From Pseudomonadota bacterium (GTDB taxonomy: Bacteria; Desulfobacterota; Desulfarculia; Adiutricales; JAGVGV01), in NCBI GenBank assembly GCA_018830135.1, contig JAHJTB010000410.1:1-59553 (forward strand): a stretch of 59,553 nucleotides of DNA, in the 5' to 3' direction. Positions 42,952 to 52,361 of this stretch are shown here, piece after piece; within the stretch, counting starts at the first letter, position 1, and each line of letters begins with the position of its first letter. The translations under genes were made by a program, and so were the position numbers. The notes under the pieces were generated by a model. It had not been told where the DNA came from and ran no database searches. It worked only from the letters and a program-made list of their open reading frames with translations.

Positions 42952-43152
42952 ATGAAAGTCACGGTCAACGGATTTATCGAAGAGGTCGAGCCCAGCTTTC
43001 GGATTGCCGACCTGATCGAGGCCTTTGACGAGCACGACGCGGCGTTGATCATTGAAGTCAACGGCCGTTTCGTCCACCCTGCCCGGTATAACGAACGGGT
43101 CGTCCAGGCCGGCGACCGGATCGAGTTCATCCATCCCGCTTTTGGAGGTTGA
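42952..43152 (+). CDS. ThiS/MoaD-family sulfur-carrier protein
   Basis: The 66-residue product is a small beta-grasp protein (MKVTVNGFIEEVEPSFRIAD, then IEVNGRFVHPARYNERVVQA) ending in IEFIHPAFGG. The C-terminal Gly-Gly is what E1-like enzymes adenylate before sulfur transfer as a thiocarboxylate. The next gene encodes such an E1-like enzyme. ThiS serves thiazole synthesis and MoaD serves molybdopterin; no thiG, thiH, moaE or other pathway gene is nearby, so the acceptor is unknown. The last codons overlap the ribosome-binding region of the next gene (GGAGG), so the pair is coupled. Confidence 0.88.
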   Translation: MKVTVNGFIEEVEPSFRIADLIEAFDEHDAALIIEVNGRFVHPARYNERVVQAGDRIEFIHPAFGG

Positions 43153-43159
43153 CCCCAAC

Positions 43160-43927
43160 GTGCCGGACACGCGGTACTGGAAACAGGAAAAGTTCGCAGG
43201 CCTGGGCCCCGGCGGCCAGGCCGCCTTGGGACGTTCGGCCGTCCTGGTGGCCGGATGCGGAGCCACGGGCGGGCACATGGCCACCTTGCTGGCCCGGGCA
43301 GGCGTGGGCAGGCTCCGGGTGGTGGACCGGGACGTCCCGGAACTCGGCAACCTGCACCGACAGGTCCTGTACGACGAGTCCGACCCGGGCTCGGGGCGGA
43401 CCAAGGCCGAACTGGCCGCCGAACGCCTGCGGCGAATGAATTCAGGTATCGAGGTCCAGGGGGTGACTGTGGAGATCGGCCCGGACAACATTCTGGACCT
43501 GGCCGGCGACGCGGACCTGATCATGGACGGCACCGACAATCAGGAAACCCGGTACCTGTTGAACGACGCCGCGGTCAAGCTGGGCAAGCCGTGGATATAT
43601 TCCGGCGTTATCGGCGCGGCCGGCAACGTCATGCCCATTATCCCCGGCCGAACGCCCTGTCTGCGTTGCCTCTTTCCCCGGCCCGCCCCCCCGGGCGTCC
43701 TGCCGACCTGCGAAACGGCCGGAATCATCGGCCCCACGCCGGCCTTGGCCGCCGCCATTGCCGTAACCGAGGCCATTAAAATCCTGACCGGCGCCACGGA
43801 CCGGATCATCGACGGACTGATCAGCTTCGACCTCTGGTCCAACACCTTCCAAGCGGTCGCCCTGAGAAGCGGCAAGGATGACCGCTGCCCCTGTTGCGCC
43901 CTGGGGCGCTTCGATTTCCTGAGTTGA
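43160..43927 (+). CDS. ThiF/MoeB/HesA-family E1-like adenylyltransferase
   Basis: The 255-residue product has the Rossmann nucleotide site AVLVAGCGATGGHMATLLAR, the arginine/aspartate segment VVDRDVPELGNLHRQVLYDE, and ADLIMDGTDNQETRYLLND. A structural zinc site is probably formed by CLRCLF and the C-terminal CPCC. TCETAGIIGPTPALAAAIA holds the position of the cysteine used in thioester-type chemistry. It activates the C-terminus of a ubiquitin-like sulfur carrier with ATP. The GTG at 43160 is favoured, with GGAGG about 11 nt upstream in the preceding gene. There is no rhodanese domain. The pairing with the ThiS-like gene is clear; the pathway is not. Confidence 0.88.
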   Translation: MPDTRYWKQEKFAGLGPGGQAALGRSAVLVAGCGATGGHMATLLARAGVGRLRVVDRDVPELGNLHRQVLYDESDPGSGRTKAELAAERLRRMNSGIEVQGVTVEIGPDNILDLAGDADLIMDGTDNQETRYLLNDAAVKLGKPWIYSGVIGAAGNVMPIIPGRTPCLRCLFPRPAPPGVLPTCETAGIIGPTPALAAAIAVTEAIKILTGATDRIIDGLISFDLWSNTFQAVALRSGKDDRCPCCALGRFDFLS

Positions 43928-43942
43928 TACCGGCCGGGAGGA

Positions 43943-44920
43943 CTATTTCCCCGCCTGACCGACGAATTCCGGATCGATCAGGGCTTTGATGTCCACCGGC
44001 TTTTCGATCAGCCCCCGATCCTGCCAGAACCGGGCGGCCCGCTGGGCCAGGCCGAAGAGGGTGTTCGAGCCGGACGTCCGGAAAAAGCCCGGACTCCTGT
44101 CGGCCCCGTAAAACGAAACCCCCGAAACCATGGATGTGATCTTACTGGCGTCGATGTTCATTTCCTCAGCCATGAGGGCATAACCGGCCTCGCGATTATC
44201 CTCAAACCATTTGACGGCCTCGTACCAAGCCTTGATCAGCCCGGTCACGGCCCGCGTGTCTCCTTGGGCAAAGTCCCGCCGCAGAACCAGCACGTCAACG
44301 ATGGTGGCCGGGAGCTTCCTGGTGTCCACCAGAACGTGCGTGTCGGGCCGGTCGGCGGCCATGGTCAGCCAGGGCTCCCAGGTCACCGCCGCGTCCAGGT
44401 CCCCGGCCATGAAGGCCGAACCCGCATCGCCCGCGCTCATCTGGTTGATCGTCATGTCTCCTTCGGACAGGCCCGACTGTTGAAGGGCGCTGAGGAAAAA
44501 GAAATACGACGTCGAGCTCTTGTCCAATCCGATGGTTTTGCCCTTCAACTGCCTGACGCTTTTGATCGCCTTCGAGGAGATAATGCCGTCTCCCCCCAGG
44601 GATTCGTCCAGGGCCAGAACCACCACGATGGGCGCCCCCTGGGAAAAAGTCATGACCTCCTGGTCCATGGCCCCGCAGTACCCGTCGATTTTTCCTTCGG
44701 AAAGGGCCTCCAGGATCAGATGCCGCTCTTCCATGACGGGGAGTTCAACCTTCAGGCCCTGTTTTTCGAAAAAGCCTTTTGACCGGGCGATGTACAGCGG
44801 CCCGTACCCGACCCAGGTCGAGTGGGCGATCCGGACCTCGGTGGCGCCCCAAACCGAAACCGGAATATAACAAATTGATATACATAATAAAACGAGCAGC
44901 ATCACGATATGCTTTTTCAT
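43943..44920 (-). CDS. ABC-transporter substrate-binding protein (NrtA/SsuA/TauA-like)
   Basis: The 325-residue product has a Sec signal peptide (KKHIVMLLVLLCISICYIPV and cleavage near WGA-TE). The mature part resembles the NMT1/SsuA periplasmic binding family: VRIAHSTWVGYGPLYIARSK, GFFEKQGLKVEL, LKGKTIGLDKSSTSYF and AAVTWEPWLTMAA. Such proteins deliver nitrate, sulfonates, taurine, thiamine precursors or similar ligands to an ABC importer. No permease or ATPase gene is adjacent, so it is an orphan here. GGAGGGAG precedes the ATG. It converges on the E1-like gene, which may be unrelated, though some family members bind thiamine-pathway pyrimidines. Confidence 0.88.
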   Translation of the reverse strand: MKKHIVMLLVLLCISICYIPVSVWGATEVRIAHSTWVGYGPLYIARSKGFFEKQGLKVELPVMEERHLILEALSEGKIDGYCGAMDQEVMTFSQGAPIVVVLALDESLGGDGIISSKAIKSVRQLKGKTIGLDKSSTSYFFFLSALQQSGLSEGDMTINQMSAGDAGSAFMAGDLDAAVTWEPWLTMAADRPDTHVLVDTRKLPATIVDVLVLRRDFAQGDTRAVTGLIKAWYEAVKWFEDNREAGYALMAEEMNIDASKITSMVSGVSFYGADRSPGFFRTSGSNTLFGLAQRAARFWQDRGLIEKPVDIKALIDPEFVGQAGK

Positions 44921-45245
44921 TTCATCTCCCTCCGATCAGCCAGTCGTCACCCAGGATGGACCGATTCGGGTACCTTGCCAAAGCCGGAAGAAAAATGCAA
45001 GTCCGCCCCCCCGGGGCGCATCGGGCCGATCCGCTTCCGGAAGATGGGACGGTATTCGGAACCCCCGCCAGTGGGCCTCTGCCAATATTTTCCTTGACTG
45101 GGATTCGACAAATATGAAAATATCCTGTAATCAGTGGTTAATAGAGATCATTGGTTATTCCCGGCCGACGGGAGTCCAGACCCACTAGACGGAGGTCGGC
45201 CGCCAGAACCGGATTAACGACCCCCTTCGGGGCGAAGGCGAAAAG
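44921..45245. other. 325-nt gap between the binding-protein gene and the T6SS locus
   Basis: This divergent region should carry promoters for both sides. TTGACT at 45094 is a possible -35 for the T6SS side, with AAATAT 18 nt beyond as a weak -10. TGGTTA occurs twice near 45135-45157. No sigma-54 site or gene was recognised. Confidence 0.4.
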
Positions 45246-45989
45246 TTGAGGGTTGAGGATTTGAATCCAATCATCCGGCGCGGTTGGCGCTTGAACCGGC
45301 GTTTGCCCCGTTTAAAATCCAGGCCGACAAGCACGGCGCACGGGTTGCTGGTCATTCTGATCGGCCTGATCATGGTGGCCGGGCCGGGCTGCGGCCTGTT
45401 TTCGAAAAAGTCGCCGGCCACGACCGAAGCGGGCAAGATGGCCGCCAAGGATGTGGCCGAAAAGGTCACTGAGCAGGCCAGCGAAGCCTTGCCCAAAACC
45501 CCGCCCCCCAAGGACCTCGATCCGGGTCCGGCCAAGTTCGATTTTCAGGCCGGGGGCATTGAACTCCGTATCCAGGCAGACGGCCTTCTGAACATGTACG
45601 AACAGAACTCCCATACCCTGGTCCTGTGCGTCTACCAACTCAAGTCCCCCAACGCGTTCAACGACCTGGCCAAGAACCAGGCCGGGCTGGTCAAGCTGAT
45701 GGGCTGTACCAAGATCGGGGACTCGGTGACCAGCGTCCAGCGCCTGATACTTCAGCCGAGCGAGCTTCGGACCGTAACCATGGACCGGGCGGAAGGCACC
45801 CAGTACGTCGGCGTCGTGGCCGGATACTACAGCCTGGCCCCCGACAAGGTGACCAAGCTGTATCAGATACCCGTCCTGGCCAACACCAGGGGCCTTCTTT
45901 TCAAGGACCGCTATAACTGGCCGGTCAAGCTGAGCGTCGATCTTACCCTGGGGCCGCAGGAAATCATCGAGAGCGGGGGCAACAAGTAG
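45246..45989 (+). CDS. tssJ: T6SS outer-membrane lipoprotein TssJ
   Basis: The product is about 247 residues with a lipoprotein signal (HGLLVILIGLIMVAGPGC, Cys 49 counted from 45246). A lysine/alanine-rich linker follows, then the TssJ/VasD domain with GIELRIQADGLLNMYEQNSH, HTLVLCVYQLKSPNAFNDLA and MDRAEGTQYVGVVAGYYSLA. TssJ anchors the T6SS membrane complex in the outer membrane by binding TssM. The start is uncertain: no ATG is available, and TTG codons at 45246 or 45291 are candidates; the latter gives a cleaner signal peptide with basic residues. Its stop overlaps the tssK start, so the genes are coupled. Confidence 0.85.
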   Translation: MRVEDLNPIIRRGWRLNRRLPRLKSRPTSTAHGLLVILIGLIMVAGPGCGLFSKKSPATTEAGKMAAKDVAEKVTEQASEALPKTPPPKDLDPGPAKFDFQAGGIELRIQADGLLNMYEQNSHTLVLCVYQLKSPNAFNDLAKNQAGLVKLMGCTKIGDSVTSVQRLILQPSELRTVTMDRAEGTQYVGVVAGYYSLAPDKVTKLYQIPVLANTRGLLFKDRYNWPVKLSVDLTLGPQEIIESGGNK

Positions 45990-47377
45990 TGCAAGTCCAG
46001 CGACCACTTTTTTGGCACCAGGGGCTGTTTCTACAGCCTCAGCATCTTCAGTTGAACGACCAGTACCTGGCCTCCACGGCCCGTCCGGTCCAGAGTTACG
46101 GGCTGCCCTATTTCTGGGGCGTGGCCGGGCTTGAGGTCCAAGAGGCCGGCCTGAGCAACAAGCAGTTCGAAATCCTGAATGGAAGCTTTGTCTTTCCCGA
46201 CGGGACCTACGTGGCCTATCCAGGCAACACCGCTTTGAAGCCCCGCTCTTTCGAGGAGGATTGGGTCGAGGGGGATAAGCCCTTCACCGTCTATCTCGGG
46301 CTGAGGAAACCCGACCCGTCCGGCCAGAACGTCACCGTAGTCGGGTCGGCCGACGGCATGGCCATGGCCAACACTCGGTTCGCCACCACGGCCGATCCCG
46401 AGGAGGTCGTCGACCTGCACGGTTCCGGCCCTCCGGCCCAGGTCAAGCGCTTGTCCTACGTGCTTCGGCTTTTCTGGGAAACGGAAAAGGACCAGTTGGA
46501 CAACTATGACCTGATTCCCGTGGCCCAACTGGAGCGCTACGGGGACGACATCAAGATTTCCGGGCACTTTCTCCCGCCCTGCCTGATCATGGATGCCTCG
46601 GACTGGCTGATCAGAACCATCAAGGACATCCGGGACCAGGTCGCCTCCCGCTGCCGCCAGCTCGAGGAATATAAAAGTCCGCGCGAACTTCAGACCATGG
46701 AGTTCGATATCGGGTACCTGGTCTTTCTGCTGGCCCTCCGGTCGCTCAATCGGTATGTGCCGTTGCTGTTTCATCTCACCGAGACCAAGAACCTTCATCC
46801 ATGGACGGTTTACGGGACGTTGCGCCAGCTCGTCGGCGAGCTGTCCACCTTTTCCGAAGAACTGAGCGCTACCGGGGAGCGGGAGGACGGTTCCACGGCC
46901 CTGCCGCCTTACGACCACCTCAACCTGTGGACATGTTTTTCCACGGTCCACAAGCTGGTCGGACAACTCCTCGACGGTATCACCATCGGGCCCGAGCACC
47001 TCGTCCGGCTCGATTACGACGGGCGTTACTATTCCGGCGTCATGCCGGGCAAGGTCTTCGACCGCCGCAACCGGTACTGGCTGGTCCTCAAGACCGAGGC
47101 CGAACCGGAGGTCGTGGTCGACGCGGCCTCCCGCCTGCTCAAACTCAGCGCGGCACGGAACCTGACGACGCTGATCGCCCGAGCCGTACCCGGTGTACCG
47201 CTCGAGTATTTCCCGTCGCCGCCTCCGGGACTGCCCAGACGGGCCAATGCCAAGTATTTTCAGATCGATTATACCAGTCCGCTGTGGGCTGACGTGCAGA
47301 ATGCCGAAAGTGTTTCTCTTTACTGGGACGGTGCTCCCGAGGACCTGACCGCTGAAATCATCATCCTGAGGAGTTGA
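45989..47377 (+). CDS. tssK: T6SS baseplate subunit TssK
   Basis: The 462-residue product opens with the TssK signature (PLFWHQGLFLQPQHLQLNDQ) and continues with YFWGVAGLEVQEAGLSNKQF, LNLWTCFSTVHKLVGQLLDG and LPRRANAKYFQIDYTSPLWA, as in VasE/ImpJ proteins. TssK trimers link the baseplate to the TssJLM membrane complex. It has no signal peptide or membrane helix. The GTG start overlaps the tssJ stop by 1 nt. The next gene begins 6 nt after the TssK stop. Confidence 0.95.
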   Translation: MQVQRPLFWHQGLFLQPQHLQLNDQYLASTARPVQSYGLPYFWGVAGLEVQEAGLSNKQFEILNGSFVFPDGTYVAYPGNTALKPRSFEEDWVEGDKPFTVYLGLRKPDPSGQNVTVVGSADGMAMANTRFATTADPEEVVDLHGSGPPAQVKRLSYVLRLFWETEKDQLDNYDLIPVAQLERYGDDIKISGHFLPPCLIMDASDWLIRTIKDIRDQVASRCRQLEEYKSPRELQTMEFDIGYLVFLLALRSLNRYVPLLFHLTETKNLHPWTVYGTLRQLVGELSTFSEELSATGEREDGSTALPPYDHLNLWTCFSTVHKLVGQLLDGITIGPEHLVRLDYDGRYYSGVMPGKVFDRRNRYWLVLKTEAEPEVVVDAASRLLKLSAARNLTTLIARAVPGVPLEYFPSPPPGLPRRANAKYFQIDYTSPLWADVQNAESVSLYWDGAPEDLTAEIIILRS

Positions 47378-47382
47378 CGACC

Positions 47383-48042
47383 GTGCGTTTGGTTGACTGC
47401 TTCCTTGAAATTCTCGGCTATGCCAATTATCTGACCCGGAAGCCGGGAGACCGGCAGCCCGAGGTCGAAACCGTCAAACAGGACCTGTCCGGTCTGCTCG
47501 ACCAAAGCGCCCGCCGGGCCAAGACCGGTGGATTCTCGGATTCCGAGTACGACCAGGCCCGATTCGGGGTCTGCGCCTTTGTCGACGAAGCCATATTGTG
47601 TTCGACCTGGGACAAGCGGGACCAGTGGCAGGCGGAATCGCTTCAACGTCGCATCTATCGGACGACCAACGCCGGCCAGGAGTTTTACGACCGACTGGCC
47701 TTGCTGGAATCCGGCCAAAAGGACGTTCGGGAAGTCTACTGCCTCTGCCTGGCCATGGGGTTTGTCGGCGCATATTATCACCCGGATCGGCAGGAGGCCC
47801 TCGAGGAGATCAAGCAGACCAACCTGACGCTTTTTTGGGAGGCCGACGAGGACGGGCTTCTGGGCCAGGCCCTGTTTCCGGGGGCCTATCCCTCGGGCAG
47901 CTCCAAGCATCGGCGCTTTCGTTGGGGGCTGCCCTCGGTCGTGACCGGGGTGCTCTTCCTGTTGCCGCCGCTCATTATATTCGGGCTGTTCAACTATTAT
48001 AGCGTGGTCCTGACGCAGCTCATCGAGCAGTTTTTCGGATAA
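47383..48042 (+). CDS. tssL: T6SS inner-membrane protein TssL (DotU family)
   Basis: The 219-residue product has a cytoplasmic helical hook domain (VDCFLEILGYANYL, FGVCAFVDEAILCSTWDKRD, WQAESLQRRIYRTTNAGQEF) and a single C-terminal membrane helix near 185-205 (LLPPLIIFGLFNYYSVVL). This is the short DotU form without an OmpA-like peptidoglycan domain. GAGGA lies 8-9 nt before the GTG at 47383; a TTG at 47374 overlapping the tssK stop is an alternative. TssL joins TssM and TssJ in the membrane complex. Confidence 0.93.
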   Translation: MRLVDCFLEILGYANYLTRKPGDRQPEVETVKQDLSGLLDQSARRAKTGGFSDSEYDQARFGVCAFVDEAILCSTWDKRDQWQAESLQRRIYRTTNAGQEFYDRLALLESGQKDVREVYCLCLAMGFVGAYYHPDRQEALEEIKQTNLTLFWEADEDGLLGQALFPGAYPSGSSKHRRFRWGLPSVVTGVLFLLPPLIIFGLFNYYSVVLTQLIEQFFG

Positions 48043-48069
48043 ACCTCTAACCATGCCACCGGCCGACTC

Positions 48070-51000
48070 ATGAAAAAATTTCTGTTCTTCTTGCTCAAGC
48101 TTTTCGTCGTCCTGCTGCTTCTCGGTCTGCTGGCCGTGGGCATGTACTTTCTCGTCCAGTATCTGAAATGGCCCTGGTGGGCCGGGCTGGCCATCGGCCT
48201 GGGCATCGTCGGTCTGATCCTGGCCGCGTTCTTCATGAAGAAATGGTTCTTCCGGCGACGGGAGGAGAAGTTCGTCAAGCGGATCATCGAGCACGACGAC
48301 GCGGCGATCAGCGGCGCGCCCAGACAGGAGCAGCGCCGGCTCCGGGACCTCCAGGAACGTTGGAAGGAGGCGGTCGAAATCCTCCGACGGTCGCAGCTCA
48401 AGAAGCGCGGCGACCCCTTGTACGCCCTGCCCTGGTTCATGATGATGGGGGAGGCCGGTTCCGGCAAGACCACGGCCATCCAGAGCGCCCGTTTGCATTC
48501 GCCGCTGACCGATGTCAGCCCCACATCCGGCATTTCCGGGACCCGGAACTGCGACTGGTGGTTCTTCGAAAAGGCCATCCTGCTCGACACGGCCGGGCGG
48601 TATGCGATTCCCGTGGACGAGGGGCCGGACAAGGAGGAATGGAAGAAGTTCCTGTCCCTGCTGACCAAATACCGGAGAAAAGAGCCCATCAACGGCCTGA
48701 TCGTGACCGTGGCCGCGGACAAGCTCCTGTCCGCCGGTCCCGACGCCCTGGCCGAAGACGGCCGGAGCATTCGACGGCGCATCGATGAAACCATGCGCGC
48801 CCTGGGGGCCAAGTTCCCGGTTTACGTGCTGGTCACCAAAACGGACAAGGTGCTCGGGCTGACCGGGTTGAGCGACGTCCTGCCGCCCGGCCTGGTGGAA
48901 CAGGCCATGGGCCAGACCAACAATACACTCAAGGATGATCCGGCCGGCATGGTCATGCAGACCATGGAGGCCGTGACCGATCGCCTCAAAGACGTCCGGC
49001 TTCTGCTCCTGAGCCGCAATCCCGGGGCCGATCCGGGCCTTCTGCTCTTTCCCGATGAACTGGCCTCCATCCAGCCCGGACTGATGGCCTTTGTCGAAGC
49101 CGCCTTCGAACAGAATCCCTATCAGGAGACCCCGGTCCTGCGGGGACTCTATTTTTCCAGCGGCCGGCAGGAGGGTAGCACCTACTCCCAGCTTCTGGGC
49201 GACCTGACCGGATTCAAGGGACTCAAGGAGGACCTGCCCGGGACGGACCAGGGGTTGTTCCTGCGGGATTTTTTCAGCCGCATTCTGCCGGGCGACCGGA
49301 GCCTCTTGTCGCCCTTATGGGAGTATGTGGCCTGGCGCCGAATGACCCGCAGCCTGGGCCTGATGGCCTGGCTGGCGGTCATGCTCTGCCTGGCCGGGCT
49401 GCTCAGTCTGTCATATTATAAAAACATCGAAATTTTTCAGGCTTTTACAAAAAGCATTCAAAAGCCCCCCAAGCTGACGCGGGACCTGAGCAAGGACCTG
49501 CTGGCCATGGACGACTTTCGGGACTGGATTGAAAAAATCCACACCATGAACTCGAACTGGTTCATTCCCCGCCTGGGACTGCATCAGAGTCTGGACTTGG
49601 AGCAACGGGTCAAGGACTACTTCTGCATGCTCTTTCGCAAAGGCTTTCTCGACCGCCTGGACCAGACCCTGGAAGAAAATATCGCCAACTTCTCGGCCAC
49701 TACCCCGGAAGCCCTGATCGGCTCTTACGTCGAACACCTGGAAACCCGGGTCAACCTGCTGGGGGCCGAACTGGGGGGGGCTTCGGTCAAAAAACTGCAG
49801 GGCATGCCCAAGCCGGCCTACGAGGCGATCGTGGCCGTGGACCCCAAGCTGATTCCCGAGCTGGCCGCCGACTTCGGACCGTTGTATCTGGCCTTCCTGG
49901 ATTGGAATCGGGACCGGCAGGGCCTGGCCAAGGAGCAGCGCAATCTGAGGAGCTGGCTCCAGCACCTGGCCCTGATCAAGGGCACGAATCTGCACTGGCT
50001 GGTCAACTGGGCCAACGTCCAGCCGGATATGGCCTCGATCACCCTGGGAGATTTCTGGGGCAGCCAGCGGGTGGACCCCTCGGTCAACGTACACATACCC
50101 GCGGCCTACACGGTCAAGGGCCGCCAGCAGATCGACCAGTTTCTGAAAGAATTCGAGGCCTCCCTGGAAGACCCGAAGATATTGAAGGACCGGCGCCCCG
50201 AGTTCGACGATTGGTACTGGCGGGAGTACATTAAAGCCTGGTGGAGTTTCGGGGACAGTTTCGACTCCGGACACGTCAGGACCCTGACCGATTACGACCG
50301 GCGACAATTGGCCCAGGAGATGGCCGACCTGAACAACCCCTACTTCAATCTCCTGGACCGGATGGCAACCGAACTCAAGCCGCTGGTGGACCGCGAGGGC
50401 ACGCCTTCCTGGGTCAAGATGGCCGTATCCTTCAAGGACGTCAGGCAGATGGCTTCGGAAAAGGCCACGACCACCAAGACCGGCCTTTTGACCCGGGTCA
50501 CCCAGGCCGGCGAGAAGGTGGCCCAAGAGGGCACCTCGATCATCCGGGGCGAGGTTCGCGCTCCGGGTACGGACGTCATGAAGGAACTGAACCAGATCGC
50601 CAGTGAGGCGGAAACGCTCAATGAATTCGAAAAGGCCCTGGGCAGTCTGATTCCCATGACCACCTCCCGCCAGTCGGCCTTCAGTATGGCTTCGGAGTTT
50701 TATTCCGGCGACAGCGATTCGAAAAAGGACGGCGACGGTTCGTCCTTCCAGTCCGCCCATTCGGCTCTGACCAAGCTCTGGAACGCGGCCAGCTCCCAGT
50801 CCCAGCAGGAAGACCTGTTCTGGCACCTGCTTTCCGGCCCGTTGTATTTCCTGCTCGGCTACGCCACCCAGGAGGCCTCGTGCGAACTCCAGACCAAATG
50901 GGAAGGTCAGGTGCTGGCGGAAATTCAGTACGTGCCCACCTCCAAGCTGTCCGACACCCTGTTCAAGAAAGCCGATGGTCTGGTCTGGAAGTTCGTCACC

Positions 51001-51579
51001 GGTCCGGCCGCCGCCTTCCTGGGTCGGGGCCGGATGGGGTACTTCCCCCGTACCAGCATGGATCAGCAGTTCCCCTTTAAAAAGGACTTCCTGGTGTTCC
51101 TGGACTCGGGTTCCACGTATACCCAGGCCGTACTCCCGCAGTACAAAGTCACCCTGACCGCGCTGCCGATCAACGTGAACAAAGGAGCCTTTCTGGAGCC
51201 TCACGCGGTCACGCTGACACTCAACTGCGATAAAGGAGCCCAAATCCTGGAAAACTTCAACTTCGCCACCAGCCACGAGTTCACCTGGACTCCGGATGGG
51301 TGCGCGGACGTCACCGTTCAGATTTTGTTCGACGATTTCACCTTGACCAAGACCTACAGCGGGGCCAACGGCTTCCCGCTCTTCCTCCAGGACTTCCTGG
51401 GGGGAAGCAAGACCTTCACCCAGGCGGACTTCAAAGACTTCGAGATGGACCTGAAGAGCATTAACATCAAGACGATTCAGGTGGCCTACAAGATGAGCGG
51501 CGACGTTCCGGTTCGAAAACTGCTCCATACGGACCCGCTCAAGGTTCCCAAAAAGATCGCCTCGTGCTGGGAGCCTTGA
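48070..51579 (+). CDS. tssM: T6SS membrane-complex protein TssM (IcmF family)
   Basis: The 1169-residue product has two N-terminal membrane helices (about 3-25 and 33-58). A cytoplasmic domain carries an intact Walker A motif GEAGSGKTTAI near 128 and DTAGRYAIPV, and a third helix near 430-450 (GLMAWLAVMLCLAGLLSLSY) leads into a long periplasmic part. The C-terminal IcmF-type region has YFPRTSMDQQFPFKKDFLVF. TssM spans the periplasm and contacts TssJ and TssL. The length fits the family, and the Walker motif suggests ATP or GTP binding in this lineage. It starts 27 nt after tssL. Confidence 0.96.
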   Translation: MKKFLFFLLKLFVVLLLLGLLAVGMYFLVQYLKWPWWAGLAIGLGIVGLILAAFFMKKWFFRRREEKFVKRIIEHDDAAISGAPRQEQRRLRDLQERWKEAVEILRRSQLKKRGDPLYALPWFMMMGEAGSGKTTAIQSARLHSPLTDVSPTSGISGTRNCDWWFFEKAILLDTAGRYAIPVDEGPDKEEWKKFLSLLTKYRRKEPINGLIVTVAADKLLSAGPDALAEDGRSIRRRIDETMRALGAKFPVYVLVTKTDKVLGLTGLSDVLPPGLVEQAMGQTNNTLKDDPAGMVMQTMEAVTDRLKDVRLLLLSRNPGADPGLLLFPDELASIQPGLMAFVEAAFEQNPYQETPVLRGLYFSSGRQEGSTYSQLLGDLTGFKGLKEDLPGTDQGLFLRDFFSRILPGDRSLLSPLWEYVAWRRMTRSLGLMAWLAVMLCLAGLLSLSYYKNIEIFQAFTKSIQKPPKLTRDLSKDLLAMDDFRDWIEKIHTMNSNWFIPRLGLHQSLDLEQRVKDYFCMLFRKGFLDRLDQTLEENIANFSATTPEALIGSYVEHLETRVNLLGAELGGASVKKLQGMPKPAYEAIVAVDPKLIPELAADFGPLYLAFLDWNRDRQGLAKEQRNLRSWLQHLALIKGTNLHWLVNWANVQPDMASITLGDFWGSQRVDPSVNVHIPAAYTVKGRQQIDQFLKEFEASLEDPKILKDRRPEFDDWYWREYIKAWWSFGDSFDSGHVRTLTDYDRRQLAQEMADLNNPYFNLLDRMATELKPLVDREGTPSWVKMAVSFKDVRQMASEKATTTKTGLLTRVTQAGEKVAQEGTSIIRGEVRAPGTDVMKELNQIASEAETLNEFEKALGSLIPMTTSRQSAFSMASEFYSGDSDSKKDGDGSSFQSAHSALTKLWNAASSQSQQEDLFWHLLSGPLYFLLGYATQEASCELQTKWEGQVLAEIQYVPTSKLSDTLFKKADGLVWKFVTGPAAAFLGRGRMGYFPRTSMDQQFPFKKDFLVFLDSGSTYTQAVLPQYKVTLTALPINVNKGAFLEPHAVTLTLNCDKGAQILENFNFATSHEFTWTPDGCADVTVQILFDDFTLTKTYSGANGFPLFLQDFLGGSKTFTQADFKDFEMDLKSINIKTIQVAYKMSGDVPVRKLLHTDPLKVPKKIASCWEP

Positions 51580-52361
51580 AACGTCCGACCGGCTGGCGCT
51601 GGTCGGCCAGCGGCAAGCATCCGGTGGCCAGGGATTTCGTTTATCTGGGCGCGGACCATCCGTTGTTGTGCGTCATGACCGAAACGCTCGGGCACGCTCA
51701 TCTGGCCGCCCTGGGAGAACGGTCCGAGCGGGAGGGCCGGGAGGCGTGGAACTTCTGGGCGATCGGCTCCCAACGGGACACGGTCGTCTGCGGGCATGTC
51801 GCGGAAAGTCGGGACGCCCTGGGCCGCCCCCATCCGTTGCTGTTACTTGGCGAAGGGACGCTGTCCGGATGGCGGAACCGCTGGAATATGTTGCCCCTGG
51901 TTCTCTCCGACACCTGGGAAGGGATGGGACGGATTGCCGCCGGGGCCTTTGACAGTCTCGCCGCCCTCCAGGGAGCCCTGGCCGCGTTGCCCTCTCCGCT
52001 GGAAACCTGGTCCCGGGTGCGAGTAGAATGTTCGCGGAGCGAACGCGGGTCCGGGACCGACCTCGGCCCGATCCTGATCAAAACAGGGTCCGGGATAGGG
52101 GGAGCTTCCCCGTCCGAGGGAATGGACGTCCGTATTGCCCGGCCGGAACCCCGCGGAAAGACCTCGTTTTGGGGCGGCCTTTTCACAAGACGAAACCGGG
52201 CCCCCCAGGCCGTCTTTTTCGGCGGCGGAGGTTCGTCCCCCTGGCTTCGAATATTTTACCGGCCGCTGGTCCGATCCGATTTTGTGGATTTTTGGACCCC
52301 ACGCCGAAAGGATGATGGGAATGGAACTGCTGGACCTGGGCAAACAGCCCATCAGCAATGA
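51564..52361 (+). CDS. tagF: T6SS accessory protein TagF
   Basis: The 265-residue product resembles the TagF/ImpM family (GWRWSASGKHPVARDFVYLG near the start; VCGHVAESRDALGRPHPLLL). TagF acts as a post-translational repressor in some systems, working with the PppA/PpkA/Fha pathway. The GTG start overlaps the tssM end by 16 nt. The C-terminal half is rich in G, R and P and less conserved; the last residues overlap the tssA start. No ppkA, pppA or fha gene is in view, so its regulatory partner is unknown. Confidence 0.82.
   Translation: MLGALKRPTGWRWSASGKHPVARDFVYLGADHPLLCVMTETLGHAHLAALGERSEREGREAWNFWAIGSQRDTVVCGHVAESRDALGRPHPLLLLGEGTLSGWRNRWNMLPLVLSDTWEGMGRIAAGAFDSLAALQGALAALPSPLETWSRVRVECSRSERGSGTDLGPILIKTGSGIGGASPSEGMDVRIARPEPRGKTSFWGGLFTRRNRAPQAVFFGGGGSSPWLRIFYRPLVRSDFVDFWTPRRKDDGNGTAGPGQTAHQQ

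Noticed and set aside
49411-51528. 705-codon antisense frame opposite tssM
   Set aside because: Very long but without motifs, and it lies entirely within tssM.
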